Notes: generated by a model from the letters alone, not told the origin. Shown: positions 36,715 through 49,100, counted from the stretch's first letter. The stretch is 64,000 bases of DNA from Pleodorina starrii (GCA_030267565.1 BRXU01000010.1:2786501-2850500), one strand, 5' to 3'. Translations and numbers: made by a program.

Positions 36715-39700
36715 ATGTCATTGTACCGTGAGCTTGCATATGATCATGAGGTTGAAACTGTGCAAAGTGTACAATTTTGTCTGCTGGGGCCCGAGGAGAT
36801 TGTAAAACGGTCTGTGTGTGAGGTGACGACGGCAGAGATGTATGATGGTAATGATCTGGTCCAAAATGGCTTGTTTGACCCACGCATGGGGGTGCTGGAT
36901 CACAACAAAACCTGCCACACATGCAAGCAGACCAACAACTTTTGCCCTGGCCACTTTGGGCATGTGCAGCTGGTCGAGCCAGTATTTTACTGGCAATTTT
37001 TTGAGATTGTTAGAAAGATTTTGGGTTGTGTTTGCTTCCGGTGCAGCCGATTACTGCTGGATGTGAATGGGCCCGAGATCAAGAGCATCCTGAGCCGCAA
37101 GATCAGTCGCAAGAAGCGCTGGGACATGGTGTATGAGGTGTGCAACAAGGTTGCAAGATGCGGGCTCAAAAGCCTGGAGGGATGTGATGCGAAGCAGCCT
37201 GAAAAGATCAACAAGGAGGGAGTCCTGCGCATCGCCCTTGAGTTCAAGGAGGGGGGAGGCGGTGAAGATGTGACTCACAGGCAGGTGCTGACAGCCAAGG
37301 ATGTCATGCGCATCTTTCGCCGCATATCAGATGCAGACGCAGAAGCCATGGGCTTCTGCCCAAAGTTGAACCGGCCAGAGTGGATGCTGTGCACGGTGCT
37401 GCCAGTTCCACCACCCGCTGTGCGACCCTCGGTGCGCACCGAGGCAGGGCAATCAGAGGATGACCTCACACACAAGCTCCACAGCATCGTGAAGATTAAC
37501 AACATGCTCAAGGCCAAGATGGAGGCCAAGACTGATGCAAAGGCAGCTGATGGGGGTGGCAGCTCTGCCCTTGTGTTGCTGCTGCAGTACGAGGTCGTTA
37601 CCCTGGTAGACAACAACGTTCCTGGCCTTCCACAGAGCCACCAGCGTGGCCGGCCCATCCGGTCCATCACTGATCGCCTCAAGTCAAAGGAAGGCCGCAT
37701 CCGAGGCAACCTCATGGGCAAGCGTGTGGACTTTTCTGCACGCTCCGTCATCACGCCGGATCCAAACATTTCCATCGAGGAGCTGGGTGTTCCCCTCAGG
37801 GTTGCCATGAACATGACCTTTCCGGAGGTGGTCAATGTGTACAACATGGATGTCATGCGGCAGCTGGTGCTCACCGGCCCGGATGTCTTCCCGGGGGCCA
37901 AGTTTGTTGTCAAGACGGCAGAGTCCAGCCGCAAAGTGCGGCTGCGCAATGTGGACCGTGGGGTGGTCGCTGCCGGCCTGGCGCTGGGTGATATCGTTGA
38001 GCGCCACATGCAGGATGGCGACTATGTGCTTTTCAACCGACAACCGTCGCTGCACAAGATGAGCATGATGGCGCACCGTGTGCGTGTCATGCCATATGAC
38101 ACCTTTCGACTCAATGTGTGTGTGACACCTGCATACAATGCCGACTATGATGGTGATGAGATGAATGCACACCTGCCGCAGAGCATGCAGACAATGCAGG
38201 AGCTGCACATGCTCGCGGGGGTGTCACGGCAGATCATGAGCCCGCGGGACAGCAGCCCCATCGTGTCAATCGTCCAAGACATTGCGTCTGGCGTCTACCT
38301 GCTCACAAAGGCCCATGTGCGACTGTCTGAGAGGCAGGCCTTCAATATTCTGTGCCCCATGTACCCAGACGTCAAGGGCATGGTCGGCAATGCCAGTTGG
38401 ACTGGCCGGCAGCTGCTCTCGACCATTCTGCCACCCAACATCAACCTGTCGTGCGCCAACAAGTTTTTTGATGAGCGCAAGCCGGATGACCGAGAGAATT
38501 ATGTGGTCATCAAGGCTGGTGAGCTGAAGCAGGGCACGGTGGACAAGAGCATCTACCAGGCCCGCTCCAAGGGCCTCGTGCACATGATATACAATGACTG
38601 TGGCCCTGACAAGACACGGGACTTCCTTGACGCCACTCAAAAGCTGATCTGCAACTGGCTAGTGTTGTCTGGCTTTTCAACGGGCATCTCTGACCTGGTG
38701 GTGGATGCCGTCACACAGGCCAAGGTCGATGAGGTGATCAAGCAGATGAAGCAGAAGGTGGATGCGATTATTGTGCGTGTCCACCATGGTGATTTGAACA
38801 ACTTGTCCACCAAGTCAAATGCGGAATTTTTTGAGCAAGAGGTCAACAGCATCCTCAACACCGCCGCCAACAAGGTGGGGAAGCTTGCCACAGACCATGT
38901 TGATGACAGGGAAAACCGCATGATCAACATGATCAAGTCGGGTGCCAAGGGGTCTGAGATCAATTTTGCACAGATGGTGGGAGCCCTGGGCCAGCAGAAT
39001 GTGGATGGTGCTCGCATCCCATACGGCTTTGATGACCGCACACTGCCGCACTTTCCACGCTTTGATGATGGGCCAGCCGCACGTGGCTTTGTCGAGAACT
39101 CGTTCATCAGCGGGCTGTCACCACAGGAATTTTTCTTCCATGCAATGGGTGGCAGGGAGGGTCTCATCGATACTGCAGTCAAGTCCGTAACCGGCGACAC
39201 CGCCATTGTGGTCATTGAGGACGGCTGGCCGCGCCATGTGTGCATCGGGGACTGGATTGATGCGCGCCTTGCAAGTTCACCTGATCTTGTGGAGCACTAT
39301 GAGGCGCGGCATATGGAGCTGCTGCATCTGGACCAGGCGATCTTCATCCCGACAACTGACAGTGCTGGCAACATCACATGGGGTCGTGTCACAGACATGA
39401 CACGACACGACCCTGGTGTGGAGCTGTACCAGATCAAGACGCTGGGAGGCCGCACCGTCACGGTTACAGAGTCCAAGTCGCTGCTGACATGGGATCCCCT
39501 TCTGCAAGAATTCAGAGAGGTGCCGACACCCAGCATACGGCTGGGCGACCAGGTGCCTGTTACTATTGTGCTGCCTGATCCGCCCGTCCAGGTGACTCAC
39601 GTGGACTTGACTCATCCAACTCATTCAGTCCATTCAGCTCGTGATGCTCATGATCATGGCCCTGACACCCTTGCGCTTGATGAACCACATGGCACATTTA

Positions 39701-42700
39701 TTGGCATCTACCTCGCCTGTGGTGAGATGCACAGTGATGCAGAAACGGTGTCCATACACTGCCCGGATTTATTCACTCAGGAGGCAGTGCATACCTGGCT
39801 TGCCTCTATGGGTATGGGTGCTGTTGCTTCCACTGATGCTGGCGGTGGTGTCATCATTACATGCAAGTCCAGGAAACTGGCAGCCCACCTGTGCACACAT
39901 GTGGGTGGCACACAATTGCATGTGCCAGATTTTGCATTTGCAGCCCCACTGGCATTTGTCTCGGGCCTACTGGCGGGATTCTTTTCAAGTGCGGCCATGA
40001 GTGGGGGCATCACTGCTGCAGCAGCATTTGTGTGCCCCTCGGCAAGAATGGCGGATGGCCTGGCCATGCTGTGCTCCAGACTGGGTGTTTATTGCCAGCT
40101 GTCTACTACCACCTATGGCGCAGCAGGTCATGAGGTGCTCATTCCCTTGCAATTGCGCTTTTCTGAAAGGGTTCGGCTGCTGAATCCCGACAGGCAGGCC
40201 CAACTGGACAGGGCAATGGATGAGGCGGCTGCCGCTTCTCCGTCCAAGAACCACAACTTCCTGTCACACCATGATGTGGTGCTGGACCCAATTGTGGAGA
40301 TTCGGGTCATTGGAGTGCAGGACCACCCCAAGGTATATGACCTGACTGTGCCGTCCACCCTGAATTTTGGCTTGGCGAATGGCCTGCAGGTGCGTGACAC
40401 CTCTGCCACGGGCTACATCCAGCGGCAGCTGGTCAAGGCTATGGAGGACTGCAAGGTGTTCATGGACCGCACTGTGCGCAACGCCACTGGTGCGGTTGTC
40501 CAGTTTCTGTACGGGGAGGATGGGATGGATGCCATCAAGGTGGAGAGCCAAGGTGTGCCATACATGGAGATGACACCTGGCGCCCTGGAGGCTGCTTACC
40601 TCATTCAGGACCGCAGAATCTTCCAGCCCGTGCTGACGAGAGATGTGTATGATGAACTGCTGCACGTCAGCAATACATTTGAGCAAGCCTGCAGGCAGCA
40701 CTTTGATGCCCTTGTCCATGACCGTGAGTTTCTGATTACAAAGGTGCATGGTGGAACATTGAACGGCTTCATTGCATACCCTGTTCATGTGCTGCGCATC
40801 ATCACCAACGCACTATCAGTCCAAGAGCACACAGGTGGCTGGGACCCCCATGCACCATTAGACCTGTCGCCCGTCCATGTGCTTGACACCATTGAGCGCC
40901 TGTGCCAACAGCTGTACGTGACCCGGCCCAACACCGGGAATCGCTTCATGCAGATCTTGCTGCGTGCTCACCTGTCACCCAAGCGTGTGCTGCTCACGCA
41001 CCGATTGGGTCGGGCGGCCTTTGATACAGTGGTCAGCCAGGTGGTGCAGCGGTTCTATCAGTCGTTTGCACAGCCTGGCGACATGGTGGGGGTCGTCGCT
41101 GCCCAGTCCATAGGTGAGCCTGCGACCCAGTTGTCAGTGCTGTCTTCAACACGGGTGCTAGTCCGTCGCGGGGATGCCATGTATGACGGCCCGATTTGTG
41201 GTCTAGTGGATGAGCTACTCACAAAGTGCAGGGACGATGTGACTAACCTGGGAAGGGATAGTCTGGTGCTCAGACTGCCAGAAGAGGATGCGCTTTTTAT
41301 AATTGGCGTTGATGACCATGAGAAGACTGGCTGGCGGCGCATCACCGAGGTGAGTCGCCATCCTGCAAATGGCGGTATGGTGCGCATTCACACCAAGAGT
41401 GGCAAGACGACATGTGCCACACTGTCCCACTCGTTCCTGAGGCGTGTCGTCAATGGCGTGGCGCCCGTGCTGGGCTCTGAGCTGAAGCTGGGGGATCATG
41501 TGCCCGTGGTCAGACACATTCCAGTGGTGGCTGGCGCCCAGACGCACGTGCATATAGGTGCAACAGTGCACGCACTCTCTCACGACCTGGGCCTGGTGTG
41601 TGGGTCCTACGTGGCCAACGATGCGGGCCACATAGTCCCCGATCACCTCTCAGAGTGGCTGTGTGCTAACTTCAGACATGCCTGCAGTGACGACGAGAAT
41701 CACCTGCCTGCCTGGGTGTACACTTGCAACTTGGAGTTCATCTTTGGCATGCTCTATGGCTTTTTCGACGGCACACACTGGTGGACTGAGGACATAACGT
41801 GTGGCACCATCTTTGCAGCAATCCCAAACGACAGGCTTGCAGACGATGTCATCTTGCTGCTCGCCTACATTGGTATCTTTGCAGGCAAGTGTAGAAGAGG
41901 TTCTGTTCAGTGCCTGCGCCTGTCAGGCAGGCATGCATCCAAGTTTATCAAGTACATGAACATGCATCCAGAGCTTGCAAGCCAGCCTGGGTTGGCAGCC
42001 ACCATCTTGTCAAGTGGCGAGTCACCTGTGGCTCATGGGCCTCCCCACCAATCTGTGTGTGACATTGATGATGTAGTCCCGGCGCTGAATGATGTGATTG
42101 CACAGGTGGCCCAAATACTCCAAGAAGGGGACGAGGATCTAGCAGCTGCTGCCCAATGCCCCGTTGCGTGGCACTCCCTGGCATGGTATGTACATGTGTT
42201 TGAGGAGAGGTTGGCCCAGCGAGAGGCGGCATACTCGTCCCAGTGCAGCAGGCTGGGGAGCAGCAGCGGGCACCCGCCCCCTGAACACCTTCGGACTGAG
42301 CGCGCCGTGCTGGACATGGTGCCGCCAGCACTGGGGCTCTTGCGCCAGGCGCTGTGTGCACATGTGATTTGGGACGAGATTGTGCACCTGGAGTACATGG
42401 ACGACCCCCTGGAGTATGTGTACGACTTTACAGTGCCGGGCAATGACAGTTTCATGGTGGATGCGGGAATTCTGGTGCACAACACCCTCAACACATTCCA
42501 CAGTGCAGGCATCTCATCCGCTAGCAAGGCCGTGCGCGGCGTGCCCCGCCTACAGGAGCTCCTGTCTTGCAGCAAGGTCATCAAGACGCCTGCCATGACG
42601 ATTCATGTGCACCCAGATGTACGGCGTGGAGCACCCACCAAGGATGCGTATAAGCTCGCATGTCTCAATGTTCTAAACCAGCTCCGCATTGTGCGCTTCA

Positions 42701-43804
42701 GAGACATTGTCAGCTCCAGCCGCATATACTTTGATCCAGACGATTTCAGCAGCTGCATCAAGGAAGACCGTAGCTTTCTGGCACTGTACGAAAGCTTCTT
42801 CCAGCAGCAGCATGAGCACCCGGATGGGGCGCGCGCAGCCTTGAGGCACGTGTCGCCCTGGCTGCTGCGACTGGAGATACAAGATGCTCGAAATGGGTTT
42901 GCTGATGCTGGATCTGCATGCTGTTCTGGACGAGTTTTATGGTGAAAGGGTGGAGTGCATGTTTAGTGATGACAACAGTGAGCGGCTGGTGCTGCGCATC
43001 AGACAGACCACGGACGGTACGGAGGACCCAGATGACCTCTTGATGGAGCTCAAGGCGCTGGAGCACAATATCCTCGAAACGGTTCCCATCAGAGGTGTTC
43101 GGGGCATCGAGAAGGTGTCGATGCGTGAGCAGAGCCGCCAGGTCTACAATCAGGCGGATGGCACCTTTGAGAGCATCAGTGAGTGGGTGATCGACACCGA
43201 GGGATCTAACCTGCGGGCGGTGCTGGCCAACAGGAATGTGGACACACAACTCACCAGCACCAACAATGTGTACGAGGTGTACGAGACATTGGGTATCGAG
43301 GCTGCCAAGACCGTCCTGTACCGTGAGATCATGGATGTGCTGACAGGCATCAATGTCAACTATCGCCACCTGTCATTGCTGATTGACACCATGACAAACA
43401 AGGGTGTATTGATGCCCATCAGCCGTCATGGCATCAATCGTGGGGATACGGGCCCGCTTGCCAAGTGCTCGTTTGAAGAGAGTGTTGTGCAAATAGTGCA
43501 GGCGGGTGTGTTTGGGGAAGTGGATCGTGTGAATGGTGTCTCTTCAAACATGATACTGGGGCAGATTGCACCCTGTGGCACTGGTGATTCACAGATCCTA
43601 TTGGAATGAGCAGATGATTGAGGAAAACATGGACAGATATGTTAGTGTGTGCACAGAAGTGGGAGCTGCAGCTGATGGGGCTGCAGCTCGGGGGATGTGT
43701 GCAGCCAGGATGATTTATCGTTTGCATTTGAGCTGCCGCCGGCCACCGGGATGCCTCCTCCTCAGGCAGGTCCTCTGCCCCCCCAGGCGGACAATCCAGG
43801 TTAG
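36715..43804 (+). CDS. RPB1: DNA-directed RNA polymerase II-type largest subunit (RPB1) with two inteins and 3' frame breaks
   Basis: The N-terminal zinc site is CHTCKQTNNFCPGHFGH. The active-site motif is NADYDGDEMNAHLPQS (Phe to Tyr compared with the usual NADFDGD), near residue 475. The bridge-helix and trigger-loop regions flank the inteins: GGREGLIDTAVK and AAQSIGEPATQL, continuing after each intein. Without its inteins (405 and 450 residues) the protein has about 1,450 residues, with no heptad-repeat tail. The first frame stops at 42945, but conserved sequence continues in another frame after a +1 change near 42883 (LLMLDLHAVLDEF, then DDNSERLVLRIR). A second +1 change near 43603 reads NEQMIEENMDRY, and a third near 43690 gives a Pro-rich tail (FELPPATGMPPPQAG) to a stop at 43804. 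RPB1 directs transcription of viral genes, so these breaks are more likely sequence errors than loss. Confidence 0.93.
39184..40398 (+). mobile_element. intein 1 in RPB1 (405 residues)
   Basis: It begins Ser-Val-Thr-Gly-Asp-Thr (SVTGDTAIVV, block A) and ends YDLTVPSTLNFGLANGLQVR-Asp, with Thr as the +1 residue. Removing it joins DTAVK to TSATGYIQ, the normal RPB1 sequence. Between the splicing blocks is a LAGLIDADG-type endonuclease region with HGTFIGIYLACGEMHSD and FVSGLLAGFFSSAAMSG; the second motif has Ala and Ser where the catalytic Asp is expected. Splicing uses Ser1 and a terminal Asp instead of Asn, a rare but known variant. The endonuclease is likely dead, so the intein is probably fixed. 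Confidence 0.9.
41134..42483 (+). mobile_element. intein 2 in RPB1 (450 residues)
   Basis: It begins Ser-Val-Leu-Ser-Ser-Thr (SVLSSTRVLVRRG) after GEPATQL and ends YDFTVPGNDSFMVDAGILVH-Asn before Thr-Leu-Asn-Thr-Phe-His; block F and block G are standard (HN/T). The two exteins join as GEPATQL-TLNTFHSAG, matching RPB1. The endonuclease region has LGLVCGSYVANDAG and FIFGMLYGFFDGTHWW, in which one acidic residue (Asp) remains. A Gln/Glu/Ser-rich stretch (42100-42300) precedes block F. Confidence 0.93.
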
Positions 43805-43860
43805 CTTTGTCTAGGTCAGATTGTCTAGGTCAGATTGTCTAGGTCAGATTGTCTAGGTCA
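43803..43860. repeat. 14-bp tandem repeat (GTCTAGGTCAGATT), four copies
   Basis: Four copies between the convergent ends of RPB1 and the metallopeptidase gene. It could act in transcript ending, but no stem-loop is evident, so this is a guess. Confidence 0.85.
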
Positions 43861-44399
43861 GACCACAGAGGACATGATCTTGATACCACAGTAATTGGCG
43901 GGCGGAGCGTTGAAGGTCGATCTTGGTGTACAGCCCCAGGTCAATGGCCTCGTTCAGCAACTGCTTGAAGTTATCCCAGAAAGCCGGGGGATGGCCTTTT
44001 TCATTAAAAGTCATGATGTGGGCAAGCTCGTGTATTGCAACATACATGACCACATTTTTATCCACAAAGCTCTTGTCCGGCTGCCGCAGGCACAGGATGA
44101 CCCGCTCTCCCTTGTTAATGGTCATGATGTGTAACCACTGTCTGGGACTGCCCTCTGACACGGCATTGGGATTGAAGTTCTGATGCAGGGCCCTGGCCCA
44201 TCCATTGGACACTCCAAGCTTGGCGTACATGTGTCGCACAAGCCGGACCAAGTCGGCATTGATGGATGCCAGCATCTCAGCCGCCTGCTGTGCATCTGGT
44301 AAGTTGCGCACCAGGTAGCGCCGCCCGTCGGGTCTTGGCGACGACGTAGTCCACCTCACCATAGTGATTTTGGATATACATCAATATGATGACGGTCAT
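43853..44399 (-). CDS. giant-virus zinc metallopeptidase-like protein with membrane anchor, frame break near 44340
   Basis: The catalytic-type motif is VAIHELAHIMTFNEKGHPPA: His-Glu-x-x-His with a third His nine residues on, as in zincin peptidases. Before it are RYLVRNLPDAQQAAEMLASI and NKGERVILCLRQPDKSFVDK. This set of motifs is common to a family in phycodna- and mimivirus-like viruses. Those relatives start with a transmembrane helix; here MTVIILMYIQNHYGEVDYVV lies in the next frame just upstream, from the ATG at 44399, and joins after a one-base change near 44325-44345. Read alone, the second frame starts at the ATG at 44362 without the anchor. Substrate unknown. Confidence 0.75.
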
Positions 44400-44593
44400 G
44401 ATGAACAGGATAAAACACCTCTGTGAAGTGCATGTTGGGCGGGGGTGCTGCTCTAAGACTAGCACCCAAAAAAAGGAGCAGTGAAGTGGGAAACCCGTGG
44501 GGGAGGTCTAGACTGTTTTTTTCTCGCGCCACAAACTGCTCAGGCGGGGTAGGCAGCAGTATGAAGTAAAACCCCAAAATTGTATAGCATGCA

Positions 44594-44809
44594 TCAATGC
44601 ATGCACCCGTGATCGTGTGCAAAAAACATCAAGCGGTTACGGTTTGTCTCACGGAGTCTGCCCTGCTCCTGGTAGGCAGGCTGGCCGCGCTTGGACTCGG
44701 GCTTGAGAAAAATGTAACCAAACACGACCAGGGTCGCGAGTGCCGTTAAGAAAATTGTCAGATGGTTCCATGTGAATGCCTCATCAAAGCATGCCAGGAG
44801 CCAGCGCAT
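44594..44809 (-). CDS. small single-pass membrane protein
   Basis: About 71 residues from the ATG at 44809. One hydrophobic helix (FLTALATLVVFGYIFL) is followed by a basic and Gln-rich tail ending FFAHDHGCMH. The start overlaps the end of the upstream gene by 26 bp, a sign of tight packing or linked translation. No family recognised; small anchored proteins of this type are common in giant-virus membranes. Confidence 0.5.
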   Translation of the reverse strand: MRWLLACFDEAFTWNHLTIFLTALATLVVFGYIFLKPESKRGQPAYQEQGRLRETNRNRLMFFAHDHGCMH

Positions 44810-45320
44810 CGTGGAAGATGGGCGGCAGTGTGGCATACAGCTGTTGCTGGTTGTCATCAATGGTCAGTGTCATCCTCCGTGGTGCCAGCAGCCGGTAGGT
44901 CATGTACTTGGTGTGCCCTGAGACGATGTAGATTGTGTATGCAACCGCCCCAAAGATGAGCATGAGATTAAAGGCCTGTAAGAAGCTCATGGTGAGCCAA
45001 TACAGCGCCTTGAAGGGCCATGTGATTGGGTCAAACCTCAGGAGCCAACCGGGGTCGCCTGCAGGAGCCATCTTTTCCTCAAAGCATGGCATCTTGGAGC
45101 CCTGAGTGCCTGGGGCCACTGCGTCTGCGGACATGGCGTCTGCGACATGCTCCAAGTTGCGCTCGTTGGCCATCATCTTGGCCGCCTGGGCCCATCCCAG
45201 TGTATACAAATGGTCCACAGTGTGAGGCTGAAGTCCAGGAGGCAATAAGGGGATGGCCCCGCCTGCTATCCAGTACTCGTAAAGTGGAATGCACATGAAC
45301 AGCAGGTGGAGTAGAATCAT
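44784..45320 (-). CDS. two- or three-pass membrane protein, unidentified
   Basis: 178 residues. An N-terminal hydrophobic segment (ILLHLLFMCIPLYEYWIAGG) may be a signal anchor. The central part is polar (MMANERNLEHVADAMSADAV) and a second hydrophobic region follows (residues about 115-145, LTMSFLQAFNLMLIFGAVAY with TIYIV). The C-terminal 40 residues are polar. No family recognised. It is in a run of minus-strand genes for membrane proteins that includes the metallopeptidase. Confidence 0.6.
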   Translation of the reverse strand: MILLHLLFMCIPLYEYWIAGGAIPLLPPGLQPHTVDHLYTLGWAQAAKMMANERNLEHVADAMSADAVAPGTQGSKMPCFEEKMAPAGDPGWLLRFDPITWPFKALYWLTMSFLQAFNLMLIFGAVAYTIYIVSGHTKYMTYRLLAPRRMTLTIDDNQQQLYATLPPIFHDALAPGML

Positions 45321-45506
45321 TGTGCCACCAGTAGCTGGCGGGGGTGGCTGCTGATGATGATGATGTTCCTCTTTGTGACTTGCTTAGAGCGAGGATTAGA
45401 TTTGATTTGATTTTTCCCTGCTTGTGCTGTTTGGGTAGCTGTGTATGGTCAGTCAACTTACAAATCTGCTTGCACAGTATGTGAGTGAGTAGCACGTGTC
45501 CCTTAC

Positions 45507-45797
45507 ATGATGTCATCAAACCAATCTGGCGGAAATGTTGCAACAAGACAGTGTATTCGACCTGCTCTGCTGCGGTCACGCATCCGTGAAGTGGCTGCAA
45601 ACTACCTGCTTCCACTCAAGTGCTTCCATGATGAAAGCATTTCCAGCAGACAGCTGCTTGATCGGCCTGCCTGGGTTCGGCTTTTACTCCATGCACAGCA
45701 TGGTCTCAAAACTGTGTACCCAGCCATATTCGAAAGCCTGCGGCAGGTCAAGAAGCAAAGAAGAGTAGGCAGTCAAGAGGATGTGCAGATAGCTTGA
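45507..45797 (+). CDS. unidentified small protein
   Basis: 96 residues, basic and helical (RSRIREVAANYLLPLKCFHD, ESLRQVKKQRRVGS). The start is a double ATG (45507, 45510). It looks like an ordinary small protein, and a second frame across the same bases is less protein-like. Not recognised. Confidence 0.45.
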   Translation: MMSSNQSGGNVATRQCIRPALLRSRIREVAANYLLPLKCFHDESISSRQLLDRPAWVRLLLHAQHGLKTVYPAIFESLRQVKKQRRVGSQEDVQIA

Positions 45798-45806
45798 ACA
45801 TATTCC

Positions 45807-46082
45807 TTGCCTTGCATGGGGCAGATCTGCCCACTGCCAACCAAGCAGAAGCCAAACGAGGAGGAGGTATACCAAAGAGGTTTACAAAGAGGTTTACAAA
45901 GAGGAGAAACCGGGCAAGAAGAGCCTGTCTCTCTAATATATCCCAGGAAGCCTATTCCCCACTCTCCTATTTCTCCTATTGAACAGACCCCTGGAAGACC
46001 TAGACGAAACATTGGGGCACTCTCGCACTGGAAAACCTACATAATCACCAGGCACCCAGGTCAACATGACATACCACCCTAA
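45807..46082 (+). CDS. possible small Pro/Arg-rich ORF
   Basis: 91 residues with two copies of RGLQ and a Pro-rich middle (PRKPIPHSPISPIEQTPGRP). It sits between two better supported genes on the same strand. No other support; it may be a non-coding spacer. Confidence 0.25.
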   Translation: MPCMGQICPLPTKQKPNEEEVYQRGLQRGLQRGETGQEEPVSLIYPRKPIPHSPISPIEQTPGRPRRNIGALSHWKTYIITRHPGQHDIPP

Positions 46083-46120
46083 GCCACGCAGTGAAAAAAC
46101 TGGACAGCAGCAATTGGCAA

Positions 46121-49100
46121 ATGCATTCTTCAAGCCTAAACAGGTTTGAATATGCTTCACTTCAGACGGAAGATGTTCATTTGCTCGCCTTTGAACCAGA
46201 GGGTCCATCTACTATATGCTTTGGAATGAAGGACCATTTTGCAAGGTTGCAAATCGGTTCACTTGAACTCCCCAGCATGGTTGACGACCATATACCCACA
46301 CACTCCCATCAGCCAAAGGTGTTGCCGTTTGATAATGACACTGATAATGACACATTTACATTTACTATTACCATGCAAGGTGCCAAACAAATAAAATTTG
46401 CCCTGCCAAAAAGCAAGGGCCCAATCACTTTATTGGCGGCATGTGAATTTCCAACAAAGGTGGCTGTGTACCGTGAAGCATATGATACCAAGGGGGCCAA
46501 GGGGGCCAAGGGGGCCAAGGGGGCCAAGGGGGCCAAGGGGGCCAAGGGGGCCAAGGGGGCCAAGGGGGCCAAAAAATTCACTATCGAGATTTACAATGTT
46601 CTAGATGGTGGTCAAGCGACCTTACTTTCAAGTGTGGTCATAACACCAATGCATTCATTTGAAAATAATCAACCAACCACAATGATATTCAATAGACAAG
46701 GTAGCATGTTGGCGGTAATGCTGCGTGACGGCAACATTAGCATCATTGATACACTGCGAAAACATACAAGCCCCATATGCACATCCAATAGTGAACACAT
46801 GGTATCACTTCTCCTACCCGATGCTGAAACCCTGACAAACGGAATATCCGACACTATATCGTTTACCCAGAATGGATCGCATGTAGCATGGGCATCTAGA
46901 AAGGTTGTGCGTGTGATGTGCCTTCATGAAAAGGTAACCTCTTTGCAATGCGCATGGGATTACTTCCACTCTAACAAGGCTTTACCAACATACATTGATG
47001 AAGAAAAGCTTCCCAATGGCACCATGAAAAAAATGTTTCAACGAGCAAAATACTTGCTCCAGCCAGGACGTGATGATCCCGCAGAGGAAAATCCCCCAGA
47101 ACAAAAGCCCACAGAAGGTGCAATAAACGACAAGTGCATGTTTGAAATCCCAGGGTGTGATATGGGTCAGACGCCTGATTTAAGAATGCGGCTAGCCCAG
47201 GCTATCTTTGCCACAGCATGGCAGCAGCTGCATCGGTTGGTGTCTTCTGATGATGATGAGCAGACACTGTTCTATGTCACATTTGTATTGAAATGCCTGA
47301 CGATACATCGTGACATCCATGCTGGCAAGTATGTGCCAGACGGAAGTGATGAAAGTACAATACCTGTGGACAGAAACACTGCATTTTTTTTCGCACCTGT
47401 TGGGGGGTCGGTGCTTTGGCAACAGCGTCATCTTTTGTATTCACTATTGCAACAAGATAGAAACACGATTGTGTTAAAAAATGGAAATATACTTGTCGAG
47501 ATACTTAAAGCTGACTCCAGCACATTTTACAATACGCTTCAGAAGCTTCAGAAGCAAGCGCAAGCAAAACCCCATGTAAATGCATTCTATAATGGCCAAA
47601 TACCCAAAGATTGCTTTCAGGAGGCCACTCCTGATACCACCCTTGATTTTAGAGGTGGCGGTGGTACAGATGAGCAGGTCACAGTTGGGCATGTATTAGA
47701 ACACGCCTTTGGTCTCACAGTCGAGAAACAGCAGAAGCTTGCACATCAACTCAAGGATGTGCTGGGCATTCTAAGACCACCATCCCCCCCACCCCAGGGC
47801 CCAGGGAAGGAATCCATGGATGTGTTAAATCAACTGGCACGAGAAGCGGCTACCATTTATGACTCATTACAGTGCGCCACTGCTGATGACTTTCTGCTCC
47901 CGTGGTTGGGCCGAAAGGGCAGTGACAAGAGTTATCGTGATCTAGTTTGTGATCTTCTTAACAAGGTCCCCCCTGAAAGCCTGAAAAAAACTGCACTAGG
48001 GTATGTGTATGAAGACCTCAAAATAAAATCATTAGATGAGGTTGGCAAACTCACATTGAGACAAGTCATAGCCTTGCTGATCGGTGTGCAGAAGGATGCA
48101 ATCGAAAAGGATAAAGTGAAAGAGAGTCTAGAACCTGGTTTGTCATCTGCCTGGAATCCATTTATGCAAGCACTTTTGCGTACCTTTCATCAAAAAGAAC
48201 GACAAGAAGGAGAGGAAGAACGTGAGCAAGGGCGACACCTGGAGGAAGGAGAGGAAGAACGTGAGCAAGGGCGACACCTGGAGGAAGGAGAGGAAGAACG
48301 TGAGCAAGGGCGACACCTGGAGGAAGGAGAGGAAGAACGTGAGCAAGGGCGACACCTGGAGGAAGGAGAGGAAGAACGTGAGCAAGGGCGACACCTGGAG
48401 GAAGGAGAGGAAGAACGTGAGCAAGGGCGACACCTGGAGGAAGGAGAGGAAGAACGTGAGCAAGGGCGACACCTGGAGGAAGGAGAGGAACGTAAGCAAG
48501 GGCGCAACCCGAAGCAAAGCGGACAGCAGACAGATGTGGGTAGGTCACCAGAAGAACGGAAGCCATCAGTTGCAAGTCGATCAGCACTGTATAAAAATGG
48601 TTACTACAAACAAAAGGAATATCAAGGCATGCATGGCAGCAGCAGTCTTGCCAGTGGGACGCCAGATAGCTGTCCTCCAGCCACCATGGAGACACATGCA
48701 GTCCGGCCAGGCTTTTGCTTTCTAAAGTTTGATGGGAAGTACTTTAACACACAGCTCGAGATCTTCAAGCGCACAATTGCCAGTTTGGAGACGCTGTTAG
48801 TGACCCTGTTACCGCATGGTACAGCTGGTACAGCTGGTGCAGATGCCAAGGGTGGTGGTGGTGGCAGTGAAGCCAGTGAGGCCGATGCAGCTTTCAAGAA
48901 AGCCAGTCATGCTTGGCGGCCCATCAGAGAGTACCGCAAAGCTGTATATACCAGTTTACGGAAACACCGGCGTATGCTGCACACTCATGCCTACTGGAAG
49001 AACATCAGCGAGCAACGAAAAAGCATGCATGACAAGGGGGAGGCGTTCAAGGATGGGCTGCTGAAAGAGGTGACATCTCTTCTGACTGCTGTAAAGCAGG

